This document shows, in pieces, positions 17,383 to 25,057 of a stretch of DNA of 45,308 nucleotides (within the stretch, counting starts at the first letter, position 1; each line of letters starts with the position of its first letter). The translations under genes and the position numbers were made by a program. The notes under the pieces were generated by a model. The model was not told the origin of the DNA. It saw only the letters and a program-made list of their open reading frames with translations, and did not search any database. Source of the stretch: Pseudomonadota bacterium (GTDB lineage Bacteria > Pseudomonadota > Gammaproteobacteria > JAKAQQ01); contig JAKATI010000004.1 of NCBI GenBank assembly GCA_021828045.1, positions 1 to 45,308 on the forward strand, in the 5' to 3' direction.

Positions 17383-18009
17383 ATGAAACACCTCTTCATT
17401 GGATTTACCCTGATCCTCTTCGTATCCTGTCTCGGGAGAGCAGCGTCCGCCGCAACCCCACCGACACCCGCCCCTCCCCCCTCTCGTGTGCTCACCAGCT
17501 GCTACATGTGCCACAGCACCCACGGCAGCGACCCGCGCTTCGGTTTCATTCCCCGCCTAGCCCACCAAAGCAAAGTCTATATCGAGGAGCAGCTCAAGGC
17601 TTTCCGTGATGGCAGCCGCTCGGATCCACCGGGTGTGATGTACATGTGGCCGGTGAGTGAAGCGCTTAGCAACCGGGAAATCGTGGCGGTTGCCCAATGG
17701 TACGCTTCCCAGCCGCCCCCTCCGCCCCAGCCGGGTGGGCGTCTCAGTGCGGCGGGCAAGATCATCTTCCACCAAGGAATCCTGAAGCAGGATGTTCCGG
17801 CCTGCATGAGCTGCCATGGACCCGATGCCGCGGGGAGCGGCATTTATCCCCGCCTCGCAGGGCAGAACGCAGAATACCTGGAAGAGCAGCTTCGGTTCTT
17901 CAAGAGTGGTGTCCGCCATGACAAGAACGCCGACATCATGCACATGATCGCGATCCACCTGACGGACCGCCAGATCCGGGCGGTCGCCGAATACCTCACC
18001 ACCCTCTGA
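17383..18009 (+). CDS. Dihaem cytochrome c, c4 family
   Basis: This 208-residue periplasmic protein has a signal peptide (HLFIGFTLILFVSCLGRAASA) and two haem sites, CYMCH at 40-44 and CMSCH at 141-145. The tandem cytochrome c halves have the c4-like repeats IPRLAHQSKVYIEEQLKAF and YPRLAGQNAEYLEEQLRFF. A Met-rich MYM / MHM segment in each half probably supplies the distal ligand. GGAGGTCACCC precedes the ATG. In Acidithiobacillus the iron-oxidation operon pairs Cyc2 with the dihaem c4 cytochrome Cyc1; here the same kinds of protein are adjacent in the order c4, Cyc2-like. The upstream FNR-type box suggests oxygen- or NO-responsive control. Confidence 0.92.
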   Translation: MKHLFIGFTLILFVSCLGRAASAATPPTPAPPPSRVLTSCYMCHSTHGSDPRFGFIPRLAHQSKVYIEEQLKAFRDGSRSDPPGVMYMWPVSEALSNREIVAVAQWYASQPPPPPQPGGRLSAAGKIIFHQGILKQDVPACMSCHGPDAAGSGIYPRLAGQNAEYLEEQLRFFKSGVRHDKNADIMHMIAIHLTDRQIRAVAEYLTTL

Positions 18010-18062
18010 GTGAAATCCCCGAACCCGACCAGATCCCCGTTTCACCACCCGAGACAGTCTCC

Positions 18063-19508
18063 ATGAAGACGCGAGCGACCCCCACAAGCGTACATCCCGG
18101 ACACCACCTCATTCTGGCCGTGATTCTGGTTCTTGTGACCCTCGCATTCCCCCGACCGGCCCACGCCATCCCGAGTTATGCCCGGCAGACAGGCTGGTCC
18201 TGTTCGGTTTGCCACACGATCTTTCCGCAACTCACGCCGATCGGCCGGCTGTTCAAGCTGGGGGGCTATACCACCGCCAATTTGGCTGGCATGCAACAGC
18301 TCCGTCAGAAGCTCCGGCGGATGGCACCTTTGGCACTGGACCGGGATCCACCACTATCAATCATGATCCAAGCGTCGGACTCGTTCATCCAGGGGGGGGA
18401 TGCCAACCAATTCGGCTCGGGCGGGACCACGGGTCAGGGGTCTGTCGAATTTCCAGAGCAGGTGAGCCTCTTCTATGCCGGGCGGATCGCGAGCCACATC
18501 GGCGCATTCTTCCACCTCACGTACACGCATAGCGGCGCTTTCGGGCAGGATGATTCCGACATCCGTTGGGCGGAACACGAGAACGAGCCGGATGGCAGCA
18601 CTCTCATCTACGGCATCGACATCAACAACACACCGACCGAACCGGATCCCTGGAATTCGGTGCCCGACTGGAACTGGCCGTTTTACACCTCCAACTACTC
18701 ACCGCTTCGGGATATCCCGGCACCGTACGTCGTCCAAGCCAGTGGTGCCAGCGAACCGGTCGCCGGACTCGGCGGATATCTAGCCTATCTTTTCGGCCGG
18801 GGACAGGATCACTGGCTTTACCTTGAAGCGGATCTCTACCGGTCCGGCGTCGGGATCGGCGCTGGCACAAACCAAGTCTACGGCCCCTATACTTTCGGCC
18901 CGATCCGGAACATTGCCCCCTATCTCCGGATTGCCTTCGAACAGAACTATGCAGCCTGGAACTGGGAGGTGGGCGCACTCGGCATGGATACCAACGTGTA
19001 CCCGACGACCGTCGCCTCCGGTGCGAGCGACCGTCTTCTCGACTACGGACTCGATAGCCAGGTCCAGTACCTGGGGCTGAGCGGCGACCAGATCTGGACG
19101 GCGCATGTGAGCTGGATCGGGGAAAACCAGTACTGGGAACCGGTTCCGTCGATCGGTTTCAAGCCACATGCGGAAGACACACTCGATACGGTCAATGTCA
19201 ACGGCCAGTACCTGCTCAAGCACCGCTATGGTGCCGGCTTGGGTTACTTCTGGGTCTGGGGCAACCCGGATCTCGCGCTTTACGGACCCGTGACCGGCAA
19301 TCCCGCAGGACTCGTGAGTGCCAATGGAAGTCCCGACACAAACGGGTTCATCCTCGAACTGGACTACCTCGAGGCCCAGAACGTGGAGCTTTCGCTACAA
19401 TACACCGGCTTCAATCAATATCTGGGGGCCAGCTCGGACTACAACGGCCAAGGCCGGAATGCGTCCAGCAACAACTTCCTCTCCCTCCTCATGTGGCTGG
19501 CGTTCTAG
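18063..19508 (+). CDS. Cyc2-like fused monohaem cytochrome-porin (outer membrane)
   Basis: This 481-residue protein has a signal peptide (cleavage near PAHA-IPS), then a short cytochrome segment YARQTGWSCSVCHTIFPQL with a single haem site CSVCH at 47-51. The motif continues TPIGRLFKLGGYT, the conserved N-terminus of Cyc2 and related porin-cytochrome fusions. The remaining 400 or so residues alternate aromatic and polar residues in beta-barrel style and end in Phe (LMWLAF). Cyc2 of acidophiles oxidises Fe(II) at the cell surface and passes electrons inward, but related fusions occur in organisms not known to oxidise iron, so function is inferred. Length matches Cyc2 (about 480). A run of eight G lies in FIQGG (about 18392-18399). 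It follows the dihaem cytochrome by 53 bp. Confidence 0.8.
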   Translation: MKTRATPTSVHPGHHLILAVILVLVTLAFPRPAHAIPSYARQTGWSCSVCHTIFPQLTPIGRLFKLGGYTTANLAGMQQLRQKLRRMAPLALDRDPPLSIMIQASDSFIQGGDANQFGSGGTTGQGSVEFPEQVSLFYAGRIASHIGAFFHLTYTHSGAFGQDDSDIRWAEHENEPDGSTLIYGIDINNTPTEPDPWNSVPDWNWPFYTSNYSPLRDIPAPYVVQASGASEPVAGLGGYLAYLFGRGQDHWLYLEADLYRSGVGIGAGTNQVYGPYTFGPIRNIAPYLRIAFEQNYAAWNWEVGALGMDTNVYPTTVASGASDRLLDYGLDSQVQYLGLSGDQIWTAHVSWIGENQYWEPVPSIGFKPHAEDTLDTVNVNGQYLLKHRYGAGLGYFWVWGNPDLALYGPVTGNPAGLVSANGSPDTNGFILELDYLEAQNVELSLQYTGFNQYLGASSDYNGQGRNASSNNFLSLLMWLAF

Positions 19509-19789
19509 GAGGCACGGAGACATGACGATCTCATCCCACCCGAGGACCATTTACCCATCCAAGTAGACTGACGGAACCCTACGTCCGTACCGAGCCCCGG
19601 GACCGGGGTACTTCTCACTTCTTCGTGCGGTTGGACATGTCGGAGTGGCGGGTGCAGCACATCTGTCTCCTCCGGAGATCACCCACCGAGGTGAACAAGA
19701 TGCAGGCATCAAGGGCCGCCCTCGGTGACAACCGCGTCGCATCCAGACCGGACCAGACCTTCCAGACGTAATTCTTCTGCTCCGTGGCG

Positions 19790-20060
19790 AGGCACAGCCT
19801 TCCGTGAGCGCATCCCCCTCTTGTAAGTCCATGCCTTCATCGTCGACCACGCACACATTCGCCCAAGACCGATGCTGCCCACGGGCACGACGACCCTCCC
19901 AGGCGGCAAACACATGCTCGACCTGCACACGCACTCGGGACCTCGTGCGATTCCTGCGCCTCCGCGGCACTTTGACAAAACTCGTAACCACGATCCGACC
20001 GCTGTTGGGCCTCATCCCCTGTGCAGCCAAATTGTCTCTGTTGAATTCCGAGTGGATACG
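19790..20060 (-). pseudogene. IS5-type transposase relic (C-terminal part)
   Basis: Minus-strand translation contains RTRSRVRVQVEHVFAAW, which matches the R-R-VEHVFA block near the end of IS5-family DDE transposases. Residues before it (LAAQGMRP) also fit the family loosely. After VEHVFA the homology continues only in another frame (SIGLGRMCAWSTMKAWTY, resembling the SIGLARA...MKNLTYN end). So the gene is frameshifted and lacks most of its length. Boundaries are approximate and no terminal repeats were identified. It sits after the Cyc2-like gene, in a stretch of about 1 kb (19509-20550) with no intact gene. Confidence 0.5.
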
Positions 20061-20104
20061 CATCATGGATGGAATACCACCAGAGAACCCGATGAGGAGT
20101 GGCG

Positions 20105-20535
20105 GTGATGGCGGAAGTGAAGCTCTTTGAGTCCTTGGGGATGGAGACGCCCTGGTTTGTGCGGGAGTGGCCTTTAATGCCACGGACCGGACGTTGGCAT
20201 TGCCGTGGGCTTCAGGACCGGCACACGGTTTTGGGTCACGGGTGAAGTCTCCCGATGGGGCCGTGCGCCAGATTGAACCCGCCTTTGGTGGCCCGCTTCG
20301 TACGCTCTCACCCCGAGGCATCATCGCCTGGATCCAGATGCGTGTCACCAACGGGTCCCCCTGAACGTTCTGAACGGGCTATTCCGGGCCGCCCAGCGCA
20401 AAGCCCGCGGTCACGATCTTCTCCACCATCCGCACCGGATCTTCCTCAAATTCATCGGCACCGAAACCAGGGGGATCCCGTTGGAACTGGCCAAGCACCA
20501 TCTCACCAACCTGCTACCATTCCCAAACAGCCCCT
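20105..20535 (+). pseudogene. ISL3-type transposase relic, internally deleted and frameshifted
   Basis: Three pieces on the plus strand, in three frames, resemble ISL3-family transposases. An N-terminal piece from 20105 reads AEVKLFESLGMETPWFVREW, like the family's LFE..LG...PW.V opening. A piece at 20317-20355 reads GIIAWIQMRVTNG. From 20361 follows LNVLNGLFRAAQRKARGH, matching the family's ITNG-LNGLFQAAKRKARGY end. Several hundred residues that should lie between are missing. This is an old deletion derivative, not an active element; no terminal inverted repeats were found. It ends just before the TIGR03032-type gene. Confidence 0.55.
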
Positions 20536-20550
20536 TGATGGTCCCACAAT

Positions 20551-21651
20551 TTGTACACAGGCGTGACTGCAGGTCCGGAACCTCCGTCTGGCACTATTCC
20601 CTTCGAGGCCCGGGCCGACGGTGGCTTCTGCCGCTGGCTCCTCCAGTCCCGGAGCACGGTCGCGGTCAGCACCTATCAGGCCGGGGTCCTGGCCTTTTTC
20701 TCGTGGAACGGAATGCAAATCTCGGTCTTCCTGCGTCGCTTCGAGAAGGTGATGGGATTGGACTGGGATGGGAATCGACTCGTGGTGGCGACCCGCCATG
20801 CACTCGTGATCCATGCCAACTCCCCGGTCTTGGCCCGCCGGTTCCGCGATAACAACAAATATGATGCCCTTTACCTTCCCAGGGCGAGCTACCACTACCC
20901 GGACCTCCACGTGCATGACGTGGGCCTCGTCCCGGATTCGGTCTGGATGGTCAACACCCGTTTTAACTGCCTTTCCCATCCGAGCGACCGGATGACCTTC
21001 GAACCCATCTGGTTCCCTCCTTTCATCACGGATCTCGTCCCGGAGGACCGCTGCCACCTGAACGGGTTGGCCATGCGGGATGGCAAGCCGGCATTCGTCA
21101 CTGCGATCGCCGAAACGAACACCGCCGGAGAGTGGCGTGACCACAAGGCAAAAGGAGGGATCGTCATCGAGGTCGAGTCACGCGAAATCGTGGCCCGTGA
21201 TTTGTCCATGCCGCACTCACCGCGCTGGCATGAGGGTGCGCTCTATGTGCTGAACTCCGGCTCAGGCGAACTCCTCCGGATCAATCCACAGGATGGATCC
21301 AGGGAGGTCATCTGCCGCCTGACGGGGTACCTCCGGGGGCTCACCTTCCATGGGCCCCATGCGCTGGTCGGCCTGTGCCAGGCACGGGAGACCGCCCTTT
21401 TCGGTGGTGTGCCGGTTGCCGAGACTGGCAAGCGCCTGCTGTGCGGGGTTGCGCTGGTGGATCTCCGTACCGGCCATACCGCAGGTTTCCTGGAGATCAC
21501 CTCGGGCTGCACCGAACTGTTCGACCTCCGGGTGCTCCGGGGAGAGGTTCGACCTGCCATCGTCCACATCGACAGTCCCGATGCGAAAGAGGCCATTGCA
21601 TTGCCCCACACTCATTACTGGTTGCGGCCGGAAAACATCATCAAGGACTGA
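20551..21651 (+). CDS. TIGR03032-family protein (DUF4915-like), unknown function
   Basis: The 366-residue protein resembles the TIGR03032 family: LLQSRSTVAVSTYQAGVL near the N-terminus, the conserved DRCHLNGLAMRDGKPAFVTA in the middle, and LPHSPRWHEGALYVLNSGSG-like strands after it. The repeated beta-strand pattern suggests a propeller-like fold. Family function is not established. No signal peptide is seen. Start choice is poor: a TTG at 20551 or GTG at 20563, with no clear ribosome binding site, and the transposase relic ends just upstream. The C-terminus (PHTHYWLRPENIIKD) looks complete. Confidence 0.75.
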   Translation: MYTGVTAGPEPPSGTIPFEARADGGFCRWLLQSRSTVAVSTYQAGVLAFFSWNGMQISVFLRRFEKVMGLDWDGNRLVVATRHALVIHANSPVLARRFRDNNKYDALYLPRASYHYPDLHVHDVGLVPDSVWMVNTRFNCLSHPSDRMTFEPIWFPPFITDLVPEDRCHLNGLAMRDGKPAFVTAIAETNTAGEWRDHKAKGGIVIEVESREIVARDLSMPHSPRWHEGALYVLNSGSGELLRINPQDGSREVICRLTGYLRGLTFHGPHALVGLCQARETALFGGVPVAETGKRLLCGVALVDLRTGHTAGFLEITSGCTELFDLRVLRGEVRPAIVHIDSPDAKEAIALPHTHYWLRPENIIKD

Positions 21652-21696
21652 GCCGGGGGAGCGGGGCGAAGTGGCGACCGGACCGACCCGCTCCCG

Positions 21697-21702
21697 TATA
21701 AT
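21697..21702 (+). promoter_or_regulatory. Perfect -10 hexamer (TATAAT) upstream of ubiA
   Basis: TATAAT lies 132 bp before the ubiA ATG, in the non-coding stretch 21652-21833. The -35 region has no good match (TGGCGA with a 19-bp spacer is the closest), so the promoter is only probable and the implied leader is long. Nothing else is evident in this stretch. Confidence 0.4.
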
Positions 21703-21833
21703 CCTGACAGGGGAGGGGGAGATCCGGTGAATCCTGAAGATCTCAGGTCTCGCAATCGACGAAAATGGGATGACAGCCATCCGCAGAGGGATGGATACAG
21801 TCCGTCCGGACGCAACCGGCGGAAAGTCTCCCG

Positions 21834-22760
21834 ATGAGACTGGTCCGTCGTCTCCGGCGTGGCTGGAAACGCCTCTTGGCGGATCCCGTTCTGGTCGCCA
21901 CAGGCCGGCGGCTTGGACTTTATGCCCGTCTGACCCGCCTGAACCGCCCGATCGGCGCCCTGCTCCTGCTCTGGCCTACACTCTGGTCGCTCTGGCTCGC
22001 GAGCCGGGGGCATCCACCCGCCCGCCTGTTTTTCATCTTCGTGTCGGGAGTCTGGCTGACTCGCAGTGCCGGATGCGCCATCAACGACTTTGCCGACCGT
22101 CACTTCGATGGTCGGGTACCGAGAACACAAAACCGGCCGCTTGCCCAGGGAAGCCTGCACCCCTGGGAGGCTTGGCTGGTTGCACTCCTCCTCGGAATTC
22201 CAGCCGCATTCCTCCTGACCCTCCTGCCGGTCCTCGACCGCTGGCTTGCGCTCATCGGCGTGACGCTCATGGTGAGCTATCCCTTCCTCAAGCGCTGGAT
22301 ATCCCTTCCCCAGCCCTATCTCGGCCTCGCATTCGGGTGGGGGATTCCCATGGCCTGGGTGGCGGCCGGCCGGGAGCTGGATGCCACCGTTGCATTGCTA
22401 TTCGTGGCCAACATCCTCTGGGCCACGGTCTATGACACCTTTTACGCCATGGCGGACCGCCCTTGGGACCGCAGGATCGGGATCCGTTCGACGGCCATCC
22501 TGTTTGGCGAATACGACCGCCTCATCGTGATTTTGCTTCAGCTCCTCCTTCTGCTGGGTCTCTATCTCCTCGGTCGCGATCTCAGGCTGAGCTGGATCTA
22601 CGATACAGGACTCGTGGCTGCCGGATGTTTCGCGATTTACGAGCAGACGCTCGCCTGGAACCGGAGCCCTGAAGGCTGTTTCCGTGCCTTTCTCAACAAC
22701 AACTGGTTTGGCGCTGCGGTTTTCGCTGGAATTATCCTCAATTACACGCTCGTCCACTGA
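21834..22760 (+). CDS. ubiA: 4-hydroxybenzoate polyprenyltransferase
   Basis: UbiA joins the polyprenyl chain to 4-hydroxybenzoate in the inner membrane, an early committed step of ubiquinone synthesis. The 308-residue protein has about nine membrane segments and both Asp-rich prenyl-diphosphate sites: the first is NDFADRHFD in GCAINDFADRHFDGRV, the second YDTFYAMADRPWD. RLNRPIGALLLLWPTLWSL near the N-terminus is also typical. The ATG at 21834 gives a normal length. ubiC, its usual partner, is not in the window. Confidence 0.95.
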   Translation: MRLVRRLRRGWKRLLADPVLVATGRRLGLYARLTRLNRPIGALLLLWPTLWSLWLASRGHPPARLFFIFVSGVWLTRSAGCAINDFADRHFDGRVPRTQNRPLAQGSLHPWEAWLVALLLGIPAAFLLTLLPVLDRWLALIGVTLMVSYPFLKRWISLPQPYLGLAFGWGIPMAWVAAGRELDATVALLFVANILWATVYDTFYAMADRPWDRRIGIRSTAILFGEYDRLIVILLQLLLLLGLYLLGRDLRLSWIYDTGLVAAGCFAIYEQTLAWNRSPEGCFRAFLNNNWFGAAVFAGIILNYTLVH

Positions 22761-22808
22761 ACCCGTAGTGCCGGAAAAGCGTTTCGGCGTGTTAAGATTT
22801 CGGGTAGG

Positions 22809-22897
22809 GGAGAGGTACCGAAGCGGTCATAACGGCGCCGACTCGAAATCGGATGGGCGGCAACGCCACGTGGGTTCGAATCCCACCCTCTCCGCCA
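22809..22897 (+). tRNA. tRNA-Ser (anticodon CGA)
   Basis: This is an 89-nt class II tRNA with a long variable arm. The acceptor stem is GGAGAGG/CCTCTCC with discriminator G, the anticodon loop CTCGAAA gives CGA, the T-loop is GGTTCGAATCC, and CCA is encoded at 22895-22897. It lies about 48 bp after ubiA; a TAAGAT hexamer (22793-22798) may be its -10. Confidence 0.95.
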
Positions 22898-22964
22898 CTT
22901 GAGAAACCGACCCCTCCCCGACGGCAAAAACTTCCTCTCACAAGTGACCGTCAGGCGGGTTCCG

Positions 22965-23924
22965 TCAGTGTTTTATATTGATGAAGGGTCGTCCCCGAAC
23001 AAGATCCGGGTTCCAGTTCACGGGCCTTTCGGGTGCAGGAGCCGGTGCCGTTACCGATTCGGGACAGAAAGACACCATGCAAGGTGAATAGGCCCCATAT
23101 CCATATCCTCCGAACCCGTAACCATCTCCGTAGCCGTAGGGATAGCCAAACGGTCCATAGCCCGTCGTCCGGCTGTAGAACAGCGAGGCGGAAAGCTCGA
23201 TATGCCGGTTGATCCAGTAGTTGCCTTGTGTGTAGATATACCACTGGTTCATGCCGGGATATCCGAATCCCGGCGTATTATAGGATTGTCCGTTCAAGTA
23301 ACCGGCACTCACGATCACACTGCCCCGGTCGTTGCCGACCGCAAAACCAACGTTATAGCCTTGGGTCACGCCTCCCCAATGACCCGGGGTTTCATAGACC
23401 CCGAGGAAGGCACTCGCCATGGCCGTGGACCAGGTCTGGCTGGTGATGACATTGATCACCCCACCACCGGATGGGCTGGCCGGGACGCCGGGCGGGTCGG
23501 CTGCAGGTGGAAGGACCTCGACCTTGGAGATGGTCGAAGCCGGGATCAGGAGACTCGATCCTACGGGAGTTCCCGAATCCGCGAGCCAGCGATGACCATT
23601 GACGAGAACCAGGGGACGCGGCTGCTCCTCAGTCAAGTGGCGCAGCACAGGAGCTGCGTGTCCGGTCCGGGCCCCATACTCGGAAATCGATTCGAGGAGA
23701 TTGCCCATCGCGATATTGCCGTGCAGCCGGAGTTGCCGAGGGCTCAAGACAATGAGAGAGGGGGCCGGACTCCGCACCGGGAGGCTTCCATGGGGATTCT
23801 GGCCAGCCCCTGGTCCGATCCCGGCACGAGCCTGCGCAAAGACAGGGATCGAGAGAAAACAACTGGCGAAGACGGCGACCCAAGTCCCGGCTTGCCCTCG
23901 TTGCATGCCTTTGTGCTGGCTCAT
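22965..23924 (-). CDS. Miniature TonB-receptor-plug-like exported protein with Gly/Tyr-rich tail
   Basis: This 319-residue protein has a signal peptide (WVAVFASCFLSIPVFAQA). Residues about 75-165 resemble the TonB-dependent receptor plug, for example PLVLVNGHRWLADS, IPASTISKVEVLPP and SGGGVINVITS, the last being the usual end of a plug. Full receptors then have a 22-strand barrel of 500 or more residues. Here only a few strand-like segments follow (ETPGHWGGVTQGYNVGFAVG, QWYIYTQGNYWI). A Gly/Tyr-rich tract covers about 253-279, then a CMVSFC pair and a Pro-rich tail. The frame ends cleanly, so it may be a real short protein or a decayed receptor. GGGAGG precedes the ATG, and a strong promoter lies upstream. 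Confidence 0.65.
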   Translation of the reverse strand: MSQHKGMQRGQAGTWVAVFASCFLSIPVFAQARAGIGPGAGQNPHGSLPVRSPAPSLIVLSPRQLRLHGNIAMGNLLESISEYGARTGHAAPVLRHLTEEQPRPLVLVNGHRWLADSGTPVGSSLLIPASTISKVEVLPPAADPPGVPASPSGGGVINVITSQTWSTAMASAFLGVYETPGHWGGVTQGYNVGFAVGNDRGSVIVSAGYLNGQSYNTPGFGYPGMNQWYIYTQGNYWINRHIELSASLFYSRTTGYGPFGYPYGYGDGYGFGGYGYGAYSPCMVSFCPESVTAPAPAPERPVNWNPDLVRGRPFINIKH

Positions 23925-23982
23925 TCCGGTAGACCTCCCAAGCGAATGCTGGGAAACCCGCCCAAGAAGGCGGAATACTTAT

Positions 23983-24011
23983 TTTCTACGCCAGCTCGAC
24001 CGAGCTGTCAA
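23983..24011 (-). promoter_or_regulatory. sigma70 promoter with palindrome in the spacer
   Basis: On the minus strand a perfect -35 TTGACA (24006-24011) and a -10-like TAGAAA (23983-23988) are separated by exactly 17 bp. The spacer holds an inverted repeat AGCTCG-AC-CGAGCT (23993-24006), a likely operator for a repressor or a spacer-binding activator. It points at the TonB-plug-like gene whose ATG is at 23924. Apart from this, 23925-24282 shows no gene. Confidence 0.7.
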
Positions 24012-24282
24012 GCCATTCTTGCAAGGGTCCGGCCAAGTACTCCTAACTCTATTATTGATATTTTTGACATTGGGGTCGGTCATAAACCGCATGTTTCATC
24101 AGCCGAGCCCCCGACCTGGACCCAGAGGGGGCGCTATCGTGTAGGCCATGAATCCCTCTGGGATGGGGCCCAAAGCAGAGCCGGATTGGGCCACAACCCG
24201 CAGGAACCGATATGGTGGGCTCCAAGTGGTCGGGCCCTTCCAACCCGCCCGGGAACAAACCGCTAAACTATGGGGATCGGGT

Positions 24283-24359
24283 GCGCCCGTAGCTCAGTTG
24301 GATAGAGTACAGCCCTCCGAAGGCTGGGGTCACAGGTTCGAATCCTGTCGGGCGCGCCA
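24283..24359 (+). tRNA. tRNA-Arg (anticodon CCG)
   Basis: This is a 77-nt tRNA with acceptor stem GCGCCCG/CGGGCGC, D-arm GCTCAG, anticodon loop CTCCGAA with anticodon CCG, T-loop GGTTCGAATCC, and CCA encoded at 24357-24359. A TAAACT hexamer at 24264-24269 may be its -10. Confidence 0.95.
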
Positions 24360-24411
24360 TTCCTCCTGCATCGGGATATCATGGAACCACGGATCCGGCG
24401 GGAATCTTTGT

Positions 24412-24984
24412 TTATTTCGCGGGACTGGCGCCGGCTCCTTCCTCGCGGGATCGCCGTCGTGACTTCGACGGACTGTCTCCAGCCCCAACCTCCTCGCCCA
24501 TCAGCTGGCGAAGCAGGCTCGATTCCCTTTTGTAGAAGCCTTCGGTATGCAGCGAATCCTCGAGCTTGAGCACCTCATAGTCGAGGTGGTGGACAATCTC
24601 GTGAAGGAGCGTGCGGAGAAAGGTCTTGAACGCAACGACCTGCCGCCGCTGGACCGTCCGCATCCAGAGGGTAATCAGTGGTCGGGCCCTGACCTGATCG
24701 GCCTCGTAGAGACCGTGGAGCTCTCCGTGCGAGTTGGAGGGACGCCGTTCGAGGACCCGCACTCGGACCGGGGGGCTCCCGAACGCATCGTTCAGGAGCT
24801 GGGCAAGCGCTTGGGCTGCCGCTTCCACCGCTGGACGGGATTCGATGGCCAGTGCATTCCGGAGGTTGGTCACGGCCTCGTGAGGAATCGCTCCGGGATC
24901 GAGCGGCAGGGTCTCGATCCGGTTACTCCGGTCGTAGATTTTCCGCTGTCGTGGCGTAAGCCGGTGATAGTAACTGAAAACCAT
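24412..24984 (-). CDS. Putative zincin-type metallopeptidase (HEIVH)
   Basis: This 190-residue protein has no signal peptide or membrane segment. The zinc-binding motif HEIVH is at 128-132 in the block LRTLLHEIVHHLDYEV, and H146 in LHTEGFYKRESSLL is a plausible third ligand. The upstream region (VRVRVLERR, HGLYE, RPLITLWMRTV) reads like the strands that precede the active-site helix in small SprT/zincin-like proteins. The C-terminal 30 residues are charged and low-complexity. Substrate is unknown. It is downstream of the GT39 gene on the same strand (73 bp gap). Family membership is inferred from the motif pattern only. Confidence 0.7.
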   Translation of the reverse strand: MVFSYYHRLTPRQRKIYDRSNRIETLPLDPGAIPHEAVTNLRNALAIESRPAVEAAAQALAQLLNDAFGSPPVRVRVLERRPSNSHGELHGLYEADQVRARPLITLWMRTVQRRQVVAFKTFLRTLLHEIVHHLDYEVLKLEDSLHTEGFYKRESSLLRQLMGEEVGAGDSPSKSRRRSREEGAGASPAK

Positions 24985-25057
24985 CGGTTTGCCTGAGGCC
25001 GGGGCCTCTTAGAGTGTACCCGGACCCGAACCGCTCGGCTGGCTGCGGAACCCGGGC

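Noticed and set aside
22942..22980. Repeated CCGTCAG near the end of the TonB-plug-like gene as a terminator
   Set aside because: The two copies are direct, not inverted, so they cannot form a hairpin.
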